Assembly: GCA_002432025.1 (NCBI GenBank)
Contig: DJFE01000015.1
Span: forward strand, 4,440-68,439
Reading direction: 5' to 3'
DNA length: 64,000 nucleotides
DNA from: Candidatus Avelusimicrobium stercoris
GTDB lineage: Bacteria; Elusimicrobiota; Elusimicrobia; Elusimicrobiales; Elusimicrobiaceae
The first letter of the stretch is position 1. Each line of letters starts with the position of its first letter. Under the pieces are notes generated by a model that saw nothing but the letters and a program-made list of their open reading frames with translations, did no database searches and was not told the origin of the DNA. The translations under genes were made by a program, and so were the position numbers. Positions 44,341-53,314 of the stretch are shown here, piece by piece.

Positions 44341-45072
44341 CTAAAAGGTGGTTACGTAGCGCAACTGCAAAATGCGCTCGCTTTCATCTCCGCGGCCAAT
44401 GCGGCGTACGGCCGCGTCCAACGCCAAGGAGGGGTGCAAGTAAAAGCGCGCGCCTAAGTTTAAGCGGGAGTCGCGGATATTGCGCAGGTTGTCCCACTCG
44501 GCCATTAAGCCCACTTGGTCGGCCAATTTATAAAATGTGCCCATAAACCAGTAGAGTTCGTCCCACTCAAAGTCGGAAAAGTTAAGCCCCGCGGTGGCGT
44601 TTAAACCGGGCACGATGATTTCGCGCGTAAAGGTTAAATAGCCGCCCTTGCGGTCGTCTAAGAATTTTTTGGTTTTGGCATAGTTGCGATGGCTGTCGTA
44701 GCCGTAACCGTAGCGGCGGCCGTCATAGCCGATGGCAATGGCGGGCAGGTACAAATTCCCGTCGTAAATCTTCCATTTTACTTGGAAATCCGGGTCTAAT
44801 ACGCGCACGGAAGAGTACGAGCCCAACAGTTCGTGCGCCGCAATGCTAAGCCCAATGTTAATGCGGGGATACACGCCGAAATCAATCGTTTCCATTACGG
44901 TTCCGTGGTCATAGGCTCGCGTTAAAAAGGATGCCTGATAGCGGTCAAACACCTCTGCGGTGGGAACATCCAAAATCAAGGTTTCCAGGGAAATCGGATC
45001 CCCTTGGGCGGCCCGTGCAAAAAGCGGGGCAAATAAGCAAATGGCGAGTACGGCAAGTTTTTTTAGTTTCAT
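44341..45072 (-). CDS. Outer-membrane beta-barrel protein, YjbH-like
   Basis: 243 residues with a signal peptide (ARA|AQG). The rest is alternating beta-strands with aromatic girdle residues and ends in the barrel pattern RILQLRYVTTF (terminal Phe). Parts such as TVMETIDFGVYPRINIGLSIAAHELLG are like YjbH-type barrels linked with exopolysaccharide production in Enterobacteria. The match is modest. It lies second in the minus-strand envelope cluster, after the lipoprotein at 45082. Confidence 0.55.
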   Translation of the reverse strand: MKLKKLAVLAICLFAPLFARAAQGDPISLETLILDVPTAEVFDRYQASFLTRAYDHGTVMETIDFGVYPRINIGLSIAAHELLGSYSSVRVLDPDFQVKWKIYDGNLYLPAIAIGYDGRRYGYGYDSHRNYAKTKKFLDDRKGGYLTFTREIIVPGLNATAGLNFSDFEWDELYWFMGTFYKLADQVGLMAEWDNLRNIRDSRLNLGARFYLHPSLALDAAVRRIGRGDESERILQLRYVTTF

Positions 45073-45081
45073 AGTTATCCT

Positions 45082-45642
45082 CTAAAATAAGAAAGTGCGG
45101 ACGTCTTTAATTTCGGGCTGCGTGATAAAGCGTACATTGTGCAAGTATGCCCCTTCGCGCGCAGGCATAAAGTCATTTTTGTCTCGCGGAAATTCCAAAT
45201 CAATAATGCCTTTGTCCATACGGGCCGTACTGCTGACGACGGCCTTGTGCCAGCGGTCGGTCTTTTCTTTGTCGTATGGGTTGGACGGGTTCCAATAGTT
45301 GCGAAGCACTACCGTACCCTTGGTAACGGCACCGCCTTCCAGCGGTTCGGTTTTTAAAATAACGTCCTTGGTAAATAATACTTTACCCTTGCACGGGCCG
45401 TTTACAAAGGTAATTTTGTAATACGGGTCTTTTTCCGTGGGGCGTTTGTTAAGCGTGGCCAGCGAGTAAAGGGCATAGGGCTTCATAATATTTTGGCAAG
45501 CCGCAAAAACGTGCGTATTGAGCAAGCGTTCGTAATCTTGTTTGTCGTCTGTGCGGTTATAGGGGGATTCTTTTTTGTGGCGGCATCCGGCCACGGCAAA
45601 GGCTACACAGCAGATGAGCAAAAGACTTACTAATTTTTTCAT
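45082..45642 (-). CDS. Lipoprotein of unknown function
   Basis: 186 residues from the ATG at 45642, which has TTAGGAG upstream and opens a lipoprotein signal ending in VAGC; the longer frame adds 18 residues that look non-coding. The body has no family I recognise: mixed alpha/beta with FAACQNIMKPYALYSL and YYKITFVNGPCKGKVLF, and two Cys that could pair. It is first in the cluster lipoprotein - barrel - HAMP - TolC-like - patatin - TPR lipoprotein, and likely works at the outer membrane. Confidence 0.6.
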   Translation of the reverse strand: MKKLVSLLLICCVAFAVAGCRHKKESPYNRTDDKQDYERLLNTHVFAACQNIMKPYALYSLATLNKRPTEKDPYYKITFVNGPCKGKVLFTKDVILKTEPLEGGAVTKGTVVLRNYWNPSNPYDKEKTDRWHKAVVSSTARMDKGIIDLEFPRDKNDFMPAREGAYLHNVRFITQPEIKDVRTFLF

Positions 45643-45759
45643 AAATCGGGCTCCTAATAAATAAGTTCGCCCGCGTACGGGCGCGCGTGAAACCAATATA
45701 ACAAATTATACCCGTTTTTTATGGGAAAATAAACCAAAATCCGCTAAACAAAGGCAAAT

Positions 45760-45788
45760 AAAAAAGCCCCCGGTAAAAAAGGGGGCTT
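45760..45788 (-). terminator. Rho-independent terminator
   Basis: An 8-bp stem (45764-45771 with 45781-45788) with A run 5' on the plus strand (U run on minus). It ends the gene at 45800-47803. Confidence 0.75.
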
Positions 45789-45799
45789 TTTAAGAGTTG

Positions 45800-47803
45800 T
45801 TATTTGCGGCCGGAGCGCGTTTGTCTGGCCCGGGCGGCGCTTTTTTTGTTGAAGTCCTTTTTTTGTTTTTTGGCGGCTTCGCGCATTTCCTGGGCGGCGG
45901 TGCTGACAGCGGGCTCCAAAATATCCTGTGAGGTTTCCTTGCTCATTTGCTGCAAGATACCCTTGCCAAATTTAACGGCGCGCGTCAGATCGCCCGTCAG
46001 TTCGGCGGAGGCTTGGCCTAAGGGCTTTTCCAAAATATCTCCGTTTACACTGTACCCAAAGTAGGGTGGCAGGTCAGACGAGCCTAATACTTGGCTGACG
46101 GCCTGTCCGTCAGCGGCGGATGTAATGTACATTACGCTAAGGTCTTTGGGCGGTAAGCCTTTGTTGACGGCTTCGCTGGATGCTTGGCGGTTCTTTTCCT
46201 GCACTTGTACAAGGTCCTTGTCCGAATACACAATGTAGGGCGGTGCGGCGCGCTGAACCTGCTGTTGCAGCGCTTGGATTTCGCGCGGGTCAGCATTATC
46301 GCCCATTTCCTGTATTTTGGCTTCAATAAATTGCTGTTTGATTTGGTTGTATTTGCCCAGAGGGTCGCCTTTGAACGTCAAGTTTGCGGCTTGGACGATG
46401 TTCGTTAAATCTTGGGTATTTTGCACGCTGTTGGCTACCCAATAGCAGTTGCCCTCGCCACATTGGTTGTTTTTAACCATAAAGGCGTAAATTTCCTTGG
46501 TTTGCTCCTGCAAGGTTTGGTCCTGCTGGTTATCCGAGGGAGTGGCCGGGTAGGAATCCGCTTCGGCATTTACTTGCCCCGCCACAAAGGTAACCGGCAG
46601 GGGCGGAAGCGCAAAGCCTGTTTCTTGGTAGAAATTTTGGGCATTTTGCGTGCGCGCTGCGGCTACCTGCTGGGCCGTTTTTTGCGGGCTGGGCTCTATA
46701 TCACACGAAGTTTGTACGGCGGCTGGGGAAGGGCCTTTGTCGTTACAAGAGCCTTGTTTTAAATTCCATAAAATATTAGCCACTTGGTCCACGGGTTGTT
46801 TTCCCTCGGCATCGGCGGCGATAAGTTCATTTACCTGGGCGATAATTTCTCCCTTGTGCTTGGCGTAGAAATCCTTAATAAATTGGGCCTTTTGCTCTTT
46901 TTCATCCGCAGTTTTGGGGCTCGGATACAGCGCATCCGCCGTATCGTCGGCCAGTTTGGATAAGGCTTCGTCCGGCATTAAGAACGAAATCGCGCGAACC
47001 ATATCGTTTTGCGTAGGTTGCGGAGCGGGACCGCTGTCGGCTCCGAAAGCGGGGCCTTCAAAATCCTCCATTTGCGCGCGGGCAAAACCGGGGGCGTATT
47101 TCCCGCCGTTTCCGCGGGCAATTTTATCAGACGAAGCCAACAGGGCGGCTTCGCTTTCGTCCTGCCAAATATCGGGGTTGGCGGAGGTTTGTTTGGCATC
47201 GTTAAAGCCAAAGAATTTAGTAATCGGGCTAAACAGGCGCGCCAATTTGGAATCAGGCACTTGGGTTTCCCTGCTGGCGGAGTTGGCCGCCGGGGTAAAG
47301 CGCGCGGCGCGTTCTTGGCGGATGTAGCGGTCGTAGGCGTTTTCCTGCGTGTTAATTTCGTGCATACCTGGTTCCATCCCTTCGGGGGCGGTTTGGCGGA
47401 TGAGCACCCAGTCGCCGTCTTCGGTTTGCATAGAGGCGTCGCCGTAATTATAGCGGCCGGAGGTAGCAACGCCGTCAGCCGTTTCTTGATTAGTGGGGGT
47501 TTTTTTAAGGGCGGCGCGGGCGTCGGCTATTTGCTCGGGCTGGGCGGCCTTGTTATCGCCGCTCTTTTGGGCAACTTGGGCCTTTTGCCGGGCGTTAGTG
47601 CGACGGAGCAAACGCGCCATACGTTGTACCAGCGCGGTTAAGGGGTTAGACGTAAAAATTTGCGGGGTGGCTTTTTGCGTGGCGGCGGAGGCTTGGGCGT
47701 TGGCCGGAGCGGGGGCGGTGGTTTCTAAAAAGGGTAACAGTAAAAACACGATAACCGCAACACACACGAGAAGCAAGATAATTTTGCCAATGGTTTTTTT
47801 CAT
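45800..47803 (-). CDS. Large membrane-anchored protein of unknown function
   Basis: 667 residues from the ATG at 47803, which has GGAG six bases upstream on this strand and opens a single membrane helix (MKKTIGKIILLLVCVAVIVFLLLPFL); two earlier in-frame starts lack a ribosome site. The rest is a predicted periplasmic region rich in Ala, Gln, Lys and Asp, with several coiled-coil-like stretches and scattered Cys (NQCGEGNCYW, CNDKG). The C-terminus is basic (KSAARARQTRSGRK). I recognise no domain. It is 102 bases downstream of a serine protease gene and may share its transcript. Confidence 0.6.
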   Translation of the reverse strand: MKKTIGKIILLLVCVAVIVFLLLPFLETTAPAPANAQASAATQKATPQIFTSNPLTALVQRMARLLRRTNARQKAQVAQKSGDNKAAQPEQIADARAALKKTPTNQETADGVATSGRYNYGDASMQTEDGDWVLIRQTAPEGMEPGMHEINTQENAYDRYIRQERAARFTPAANSASRETQVPDSKLARLFSPITKFFGFNDAKQTSANPDIWQDESEAALLASSDKIARGNGGKYAPGFARAQMEDFEGPAFGADSGPAPQPTQNDMVRAISFLMPDEALSKLADDTADALYPSPKTADEKEQKAQFIKDFYAKHKGEIIAQVNELIAADAEGKQPVDQVANILWNLKQGSCNDKGPSPAAVQTSCDIEPSPQKTAQQVAAARTQNAQNFYQETGFALPPLPVTFVAGQVNAEADSYPATPSDNQQDQTLQEQTKEIYAFMVKNNQCGEGNCYWVANSVQNTQDLTNIVQAANLTFKGDPLGKYNQIKQQFIEAKIQEMGDNADPREIQALQQQVQRAAPPYIVYSDKDLVQVQEKNRQASSEAVNKGLPPKDLSVMYITSAADGQAVSQVLGSSDLPPYFGYSVNGDILEKPLGQASAELTGDLTRAVKFGKGILQQMSKETSQDILEPAVSTAAQEMREAAKKQKKDFNKKSAARARQTRSGRK

Positions 47804-47905
47804 AACTGGCTCCATAAATAATAATATCCCGGTTTGGGCCACGCAGAACGCGCCTTTGCCGGTTCTTACCAATAGTTTACCCGTTTGACGGGATTTTTTC
47901 AAGGG

Positions 47906-48667
47906 CTATTTTGCGTGGATAAGGCGCATTAAAATAGACCACGACTTTTTGAGGTGCGCCCAAACGGGATTGTCCGCTTGCGCCGGTTTGGTGGCTTGGG
48001 CGGCTTCTTCTTCGGCGGACGGAGGGAGGGTTAGCCCGGCGGCCTTTACCAGTTGGATAAGATAATTGGACGGCACGGAAAAATTTAAGTTTTGGTTGCC
48101 TTCTCCCTTGTAACTGCCGAAGACGACGGAAATTACGTTGCCGTTGTGGTCAAAAACGGGGCTTCCGCTGGAACTGGGGGAAATCGGCGCGCTGATTTGG
48201 TGCCAAAGTACGCCGTCTGCCTTTTTGCGGATTTGGCTGATAAGGCCCGAGGAAATGGTGTTTTGCAGGCGGCGCGGGTTGCCGATTACCGTAATGGTTT
48301 GCCCGGGCAGCACATTATCCGACGGCACTACGGTAACGTGCGGTAAATTTTTGGCGTGGATTTGCAAAAGGGCCAAATCCACATTGCCCGCTTGTGCAAC
48401 AGGGACGGCTTCGCCCGATACAGCCCCGGTATTAAAGGTTAAATTGATATAAAGGGCGTCCTTGGTAACGTGGCGGGTGGTGGCTACGAGGCCGTCCGGT
48501 GTGAGGACAAAGCCCGTGCCCGTAAAAGTGGAACCGTCCGCCTTGATGACGTTGACGGCGACAATTGCCGGGGCATTTTGCTCGGCGATGCGGACGTGGT
48601 CGTTTTGCGCCCGGGCGGGCAGCCCGAAGATAACCAGAAAAAGTAGAGCAAGCAGGGCGTTCCTCAT
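47906..48667 (-). CDS. Trypsin-like periplasmic serine protease (S1C, HtrA-like)
   Basis: 253 residues from the ATG at 48667 (MRNALLALLFLVIFG), a clear signal peptide cut near ARA|QN; the longer frame adds 20 residues. The catalytic triad is visible: His in TTRHVT, Asp in NVDLALLQI, and Ser in SPSSSGSPVFD. No PDZ domain follows, so it is shorter than DegP/HtrA. The C-terminus has a Pro/Ala linker and a Trp-rich tail. It probably cleaves or guards periplasmic proteins. Divergent from greA, sharing 91 bases. Confidence 0.85.
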   Translation of the reverse strand: MRNALLALLFLVIFGLPARAQNDHVRIAEQNAPAIVAVNVIKADGSTFTGTGFVLTPDGLVATTRHVTKDALYINLTFNTGAVSGEAVPVAQAGNVDLALLQIHAKNLPHVTVVPSDNVLPGQTITVIGNPRRLQNTISSGLISQIRKKADGVLWHQISAPISPSSSGSPVFDHNGNVISVVFGSYKGEGNQNLNFSVPSNYLIQLVKAAGLTLPPSAEEEAAQATKPAQADNPVWAHLKKSWSILMRLIHAK

Positions 48668-48699
48668 AATTTTATTATAGCAAGAAAATGCGGGCAAGG

Positions 48700-48728
48700 T
48701 TGAAAACCAACTGGATAAATAGTACACT
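48700..48728 (+). promoter_or_regulatory. Sigma-70-type promoter of greA
   Basis: TTGAAA at 48700-48705 and TACACT at 48723-48728, spacer 17 bases, lie 30 bases before the start of greA. Confidence 0.6.
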
Positions 48729-48758
48729 AATAGGGACGTCTGTTAAGGAGTTTATACT

Positions 48759-49232
48759 ATGGAAGAAGCATTTTATGTAAGCCGCAAGAAATATGAGGCT
48801 TTGGTTAATGAACTGAAAGATTTGAAAAATTTAAAGGCGGAACTTTCCAACGAAATCGGGGAAGCCGCCGCGCAGGGGGACTTGAAGGAAAACGCCGAAT
48901 ACCACGCCGCCAAGGAAAAGCAGGCGGAAACGCTGATCCGCATCCAAGAGTTGGAAATGCGTTTGCGCAACGCCCAAATTACGGATGATTTGACTGTGGA
49001 TAAAAGCGAAGCCCGCATTGGCGCTACGGTAACTATCCGCGACGAAGCGGCCGGCATTGAATTTACCTATACGCTGGTGGGTTCTATGGAATCCAACCCG
49101 GAAAAGGGCCTTTTGTCCGTTAAGTCGCCCTTGGCCAATGGTGTATTAGGCAAAAAAGAAGGGGAAACCTTTGAAGCCATTTTGCCGCGCGGACCGAAAA
49201 AATACAAATTGGTAAAACTGGAATACAAATAA
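48759..49232 (+). CDS. greA: Transcription elongation factor GreA
   Basis: 157 residues. The N-terminal coiled coil (about 1-75) has EIGEAAAQGDLKENAEYHAAKEKQ, with the acidic tip residues that assist transcript cleavage, and the C-terminal FKBP-like domain has SPLANGVLGKKEGETFE. It rescues backtracked RNA polymerase. AAGGAG precedes the start. It is a single-gene transcript with its own promoter and terminator. Confidence 0.96.
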   Translation: MEEAFYVSRKKYEALVNELKDLKNLKAELSNEIGEAAAQGDLKENAEYHAAKEKQAETLIRIQELEMRLRNAQITDDLTVDKSEARIGATVTIRDEAAGIEFTYTLVGSMESNPEKGLLSVKSPLANGVLGKKEGETFEAILPRGPKKYKLVKLEYK

Positions 49233-49255
49233 TATTTATTGCCTAGTGGATAATA

Positions 49256-49291
49256 AAGCCGCCCGAGGGGAAAACCCTTGGGCGGCTTTTT
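49256..49291 (+). terminator. Rho-independent terminator of greA
   Basis: A long stem (49256-49269 with 49275-49288, GCCGCCC paired to GGGCGGC) followed by five T. Confidence 0.85.
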
Positions 49292-49299
49292 CACAGGCA

Positions 49300-49327
49300 A
49301 AAAGAACCCCCGGTTTTGGGCCGGGGG
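49300..49327 (-). terminator. Rho-independent terminator for the gene at 49335
   Basis: A 7-bp GC stem (49307-49313 with 49321-49327) followed on the minus strand by a U-rich run. Confidence 0.75.
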
Positions 49328-49334
49328 AGGAGAA

Positions 49335-50567
49335 TTATAAGCCGTTTACGATTTCGTTCATTGCTGCTTGGAAGGGGCTGGTCCCTTTAATCAACCAATG
49401 CATTACGGCTTCGTTCAAATTGGCTTCTTCTTCGGAGACGCCAGGATTGCCCGGGCGAGCCTGCGGAAAGCGGTGATTCTTGTTCATAAAAACTTTTAAC
49501 TGCTTCAAGGTTTCCTGTTCGGACGGATACACCGGGGCGTATTCGGCAAACAACGCCTTGATTTGGGCAGACAATTTTTCAACCGGTTCAAAGTGATTCG
49601 CGCGGTCATCGTTCATTAACGTTTCGGTGCGGGTGTAGAGCATCAATTCGTTATTGTCCAGAGTGCTCCACTTGGGCAGGCGTCCATTGGCTTTTACGAA
49701 CTTTTGTAAATCGGTCAGCGTGCGGGCATATACGGTTACGGTTTCCTTCATATTATCCGTCGTTTTGGCGGATTGGATACCTCGGGCATATTGCGTATAA
49801 GCATCAGACAACGCACCGCGAAGTGTTGCTTTATCTCCCCGAGACATAGAATTCGGATTCGGCATATTGATAAAGTGCTGGATGACGCCCTTGGTTTCGT
49901 TGGCTACCAGCGGGCTTTGCATCATATGGCGCAGTTTGAGGTTTACCTTGTGCGGGTGCGTAAGCAAATAATCATAGGCCGTATCTACAAAGGCTTCCTT
50001 GCCGTCTAAATGCATTAAGTCCATCATTCCGGGAGTTTCTTTTAAAACCGGGGAGTGGGACAAGGTATAATAATTCACCAAGTCTTCCACCAACATATGT
50101 ACGTCGCGCGACAGCAAATCGGCGCGCAGGAAAGCGCGCAGGCTTCTGTTGGTAACGGTTTTATCAATAAGGGCTAAACCGGCTTTTTGGCCTTCTTCCT
50201 TGGTAATATAGTAAAGCGGGTCTTTCATCAAGGTATTGAGCAACATGTTGGCTTGTCTGGTTTCCAGCGTAGCCTCGTGCATTTTGTTCAATATAATCTT
50301 TTCAGTCGTCAATTCGTGTGCGCGGCTGATGGCGGGCACCGTTAAATTCGGTGTAGCGTTATAAGAGGGCACATAAATTTTGGGCAATTTCGGCGCTTTA
50401 AGAAGCGGCGAAACCTTAACACCAACTTTGGAGGCGTTTTTAGCCACCCCAGCAGCCACTTTTTCGGCGGCTTTGACGCCGGTGGCAATTTCTTTGCCAG
50501 CGTTTTGGGCAAAGGACATAGTCGTCCCGAGGGAGACTATCATTAAAGCAGACATTAGTTTTTTCAT
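49335..50567 (-). CDS. Secreted protein of unknown function
   Basis: 410 residues with a signal peptide (SFA|QNA). The next 60 residues are Ala/Lys/Val-rich (GVKAAEKVAAGVAKNASKVGV). The rest is predicted to be alpha-helical with no domain I recognise; repeated mentions of LLNTLMKDPLYY and KFVKANGRLPKWSTL and KVFMNKNHRFPQARPGN hint at internal repeats of a short motif. The gene is single, bounded by terminators on both sides. Likely lineage-specific; exported role unknown. Confidence 0.65.
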   Translation of the reverse strand: MKKLMSALMIVSLGTTMSFAQNAGKEIATGVKAAEKVAAGVAKNASKVGVKVSPLLKAPKLPKIYVPSYNATPNLTVPAISRAHELTTEKIILNKMHEATLETRQANMLLNTLMKDPLYYITKEEGQKAGLALIDKTVTNRSLRAFLRADLLSRDVHMLVEDLVNYYTLSHSPVLKETPGMMDLMHLDGKEAFVDTAYDYLLTHPHKVNLKLRHMMQSPLVANETKGVIQHFINMPNPNSMSRGDKATLRGALSDAYTQYARGIQSAKTTDNMKETVTVYARTLTDLQKFVKANGRLPKWSTLDNNELMLYTRTETLMNDDRANHFEPVEKLSAQIKALFAEYAPVYPSEQETLKQLKVFMNKNHRFPQARPGNPGVSEEEANLNEAVMHWLIKGTSPFQAAMNEIVNGL

Positions 50568-50643
50568 ACTTATAGTGTAAGAAATATGAACCTTGGACGA
50601 AAGAGTCTTTGGACCTAATGCAGGCTGGGCCTTTGGACCTAGG

Positions 50644-50677
50644 AAAAAAGAACCCGGCCTGTGGGGCCGGGTTCTTT
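50644..50677 (-). terminator. Rho-independent terminator of the branching-enzyme transcript
   Basis: A 13-bp stem (50647-50659 with 50665-50677), with a U run on the minus strand. It lies just after the end of the GH57 gene. Confidence 0.85.
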
Positions 50678-50691
50678 AAGCAAAAACTGCT

Positions 50692-52317
50692 TTATTGGTA
50701 CTTTTTTAATACGGCTTCTTTGGCGGCTGAGGAATAGACGTTATAATCCATTTGCTGGAAGATAGAGTCCTTTTGTTCCAGGTCATAGACATATCCTTCG
50801 TCTATGCGGTTGCCTTGGATTTGCTCGTAGAGTTCGTTAAAGCGCTTGACGTGGTCCTTGGTACGCTTGGTGGAATACTCCTTGGCCGTACCCGTGGTCA
50901 TTAAGAACGCCCAGTCGGACGATTGCATCAGCACCAGTTCGCGCGCCAGTTGGTTGAGCGCCCGGCGCAGGAGCCCGCCTGCGTTAGGGAACTTGTTAGC
51001 CAGTTCCATCATCCGCTCGGCGGCTTTAATCAGGTGGCGGTAAATCCAATCGTTGCCGCTGTTGAGCCATACATCGTGGTAGCCCTTATCGCCCCAAGAG
51101 GACATAGACGGCTGCACCACTTGGTTTTCGGGGTACATCGCCAAGTATTCACTCGGCGTAACCAGTTTGATATCCTTTTGGTCGTAGTAAATCTTTTTGA
51201 ACAGGTATTCCAAGAAATCAATACCTTCGTACCACCAGTGGCCGTAGAGTTCCGCGTCGTACATAGAAACGACTAAGGGCTTGCGGTCAATAATGGTGCT
51301 CAAATATTCAATCTGTTTTTGGCGGTTGAACATAAAGTTCCCGGCGTGCTGGGCGGCTACTTCGCGCGCTTCCTGCGGGTTGTAGGCCTGTTTTTGGTTC
51401 AGGGCTACTTTGCCGGTAATTTTATGGTATTTCATACCGATATTGCGGCGAACGCCGTCGGAGTGGAGATACGGCTTAATATAGTCGTAGTCCAAGTCGT
51501 AACCGAGGTCGCGGTAAAACTCGCGGTAGCGCGGGTCGCCCGGGTAGCCGGATTCGGCGCTCCATACCTGTTGGGCCGATTCCATATCGCGGGCAAAGGC
51601 GGCTACGCCCGTCTGCGGGCAATACACGGGGGCGTAAATGCCGTATTTCGGGCGCGGCGTGCCGTGCAGTACGCCGTGCGATTCGGTAAAGAAGAAGCGG
51701 ATGCCCTCATCGCGCAAAAATTTATCGTCGCCCGGGTTGTAGGCGCACTCGGCCAGCCAAATCCCGCGCGGGGAGCGGCCGAAGCGGCTTCTGTAATCGT
51801 TGGCGGCAATTTTGATTTGGGCGTTGACGCTTTCTTTGTGTACCATTAAGGGCAAATAGCCGTGTGTGGCGCAGCAGGTGATAATTTCCAACTTGCCCAT
51901 ATCCTGGAACTTTTTAAAGCCCTGTAAAACGTGCCCGTGGTAGCGGTTTTCAAACAAATCCTGATAGCGGCGGAACTTGTTGTAATACATCCGCGCTACG
52001 CCCTCAAATTCGGTGCCTTGGGTGCGGTTGATTTCCTTTTGGGAAAGTTCCACCCGCTGGTTTAAATAATGGCGGAAGCGGTTAATAAGCAACGGGTCCT
52101 CCATCATATTGCACAAGGGCGGCGTGAGCGACATTGTCAGGCGGAAATCGGTGCCTTCTTCGGTCAGGTTTTCAAATACGTTAAGCAAGGGGATATACGT
52201 TTCCACCATTGCTTCGTAGAACCAGTCTTCCTCCAAAAAGTCCGGGTATTCCGGGTGTTTGATAAACGGCAGGTGCGCGTGGAGCACCAGCGCCAGATAG
52301 CCTTTTTCTTCTCCCAT
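50692..52317 (-). CDS. GH57 1,4-alpha-glucan branching enzyme
   Basis: 541 residues. The GH57 signature starts LALVLHAHLPFIKHPE. The nucleophile Glu is in GIWLAECAYNPGDD, the acid Asp in SMYDAELYGHWWYEG, and the C-terminal domain (DUF1957, about 430-530) follows. GH57 branching enzymes introduce alpha-1,6 branches in glycogen. It is 1 base from a DUF4912 gene upstream, a pairing seen in other genomes. Glycogen storage fits with the ROK glucokinase nearby. An alpha-amylase-like activity cannot be excluded. Confidence 0.87.
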   Translation of the reverse strand: MGEEKGYLALVLHAHLPFIKHPEYPDFLEEDWFYEAMVETYIPLLNVFENLTEEGTDFRLTMSLTPPLCNMMEDPLLINRFRHYLNQRVELSQKEINRTQGTEFEGVARMYYNKFRRYQDLFENRYHGHVLQGFKKFQDMGKLEIITCCATHGYLPLMVHKESVNAQIKIAANDYRSRFGRSPRGIWLAECAYNPGDDKFLRDEGIRFFFTESHGVLHGTPRPKYGIYAPVYCPQTGVAAFARDMESAQQVWSAESGYPGDPRYREFYRDLGYDLDYDYIKPYLHSDGVRRNIGMKYHKITGKVALNQKQAYNPQEAREVAAQHAGNFMFNRQKQIEYLSTIIDRKPLVVSMYDAELYGHWWYEGIDFLEYLFKKIYYDQKDIKLVTPSEYLAMYPENQVVQPSMSSWGDKGYHDVWLNSGNDWIYRHLIKAAERMMELANKFPNAGGLLRRALNQLARELVLMQSSDWAFLMTTGTAKEYSTKRTKDHVKRFNELYEQIQGNRIDEGYVYDLEQKDSIFQQMDYNVYSSAAKEAVLKKYQ

Positions 52318-52318
52318 A

Positions 52319-53194
52319 TTATTTTCCTTGTTCGCGCAGGGCTTTTATGTTGATTTGGCGCGTCTTGTCGCCTTTGGCGTTGCGCGCTTTAATGGGCAAA
52401 TCCACTACGCTGCCCGCCGGCAAGTGCTGGCGGATGGAGAATTTGCCTTCTTTCAGTTCAATATCTTTTCCATTGATAGACACAATGGCATTTTTGGAGG
52501 CGGAACCGTAAATGATAATTTCGCAGTCGGCATTGAGCCAAATGTCTTCATCCTCAGGCTGTACTTTATCCAAGTGCAGGGCAAACGAGGACCACGAAGA
52601 CTTGGCCGCGCCGGAGGGCGTCAGTTCCGTCAGTTTCCAGCGTTGGCCGATGACGTGCATCAGTTCGCTGGCTCCCAAGCCGATGTAATCCGCGCCGGAG
52701 AGTTTTAAGAGTTTTTGGAAATCGCCTTCCACCACCATCCATTTGTCGTCAATAATATCGGACACTTTGCCGGGCGGCACAGGTGTAGAATTGCTGCGGG
52801 AAACCAAAATAAATTTACCGTCGGCGGTAACGTAGCCCAAATCGGCCAAGTAGGTGCGGCCGGACTGCGGGGCGTTGATGTACCAACTGCGCGCCTCAAA
52901 AATGACGGGCATATCGTAATATTGAACGGAGTTTTTGCCGTCAAAAAATTCCACCCCGGTAACATCGTGCAAGCGGATAACGGTGCGGGCGGCTTTTAAG
53001 GTTTCTTCCCCGTATTGGCTTTTAAGATAGTCTAACGTGTTTGGGGTGATTTCCCAAAACAGGAACATCCAAGCCGGGTCCTTGGGAAGTAAAAAACTTT
53101 CCGTTTTGCCGTAGCCGGACGGAATATCCGCTTCGGCGTGTATGTCTTTGGCCAAAGGTTTGACCAAGGCAGACGAAGATAAGTTCTGCGTCAT
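52319..53194 (-). CDS. DUF4912 protein, carbohydrate-binding-like
   Basis: 291 residues from the ATG at 53194, with GTGAGG upstream; an earlier start at 53239 lacks a site. It matches the DUF4912 layout: FLLPKDPAWMFLFWEITPNTLDYLK, then TVIRLHDVTGVEFFDG and a repeated carbohydrate-binding-like beta fold with WYINAPQSGRTYLADLGY. The C-terminal part has a further beta-domain. Function is not settled; its location directly before a GH57 branching enzyme suggests a role in glycogen handling. It has no signal peptide, so it is cytoplasmic. Confidence 0.7.
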   Translation of the reverse strand: MTQNLSSSALVKPLAKDIHAEADIPSGYGKTESFLLPKDPAWMFLFWEITPNTLDYLKSQYGEETLKAARTVIRLHDVTGVEFFDGKNSVQYYDMPVIFEARSWYINAPQSGRTYLADLGYVTADGKFILVSRSNSTPVPPGKVSDIIDDKWMVVEGDFQKLLKLSGADYIGLGASELMHVIGQRWKLTELTPSGAAKSSWSSFALHLDKVQPEDEDIWLNADCEIIIYGSASKNAIVSINGKDIELKEGKFSIRQHLPAGSVVDLPIKARNAKGDKTRQINIKALREQGK

Positions 53195-53314
53195 AATAAA
53201 TACCTCACCCTGATTATTTGTAGAGATTTTCTCCCCCATTTTATTGTAGCATTTATCAATAGAAAAAGGGGCTTTTATAAAAGTTTTTGCTACAATAGCA
53301 ACAGAGGGATTTTT

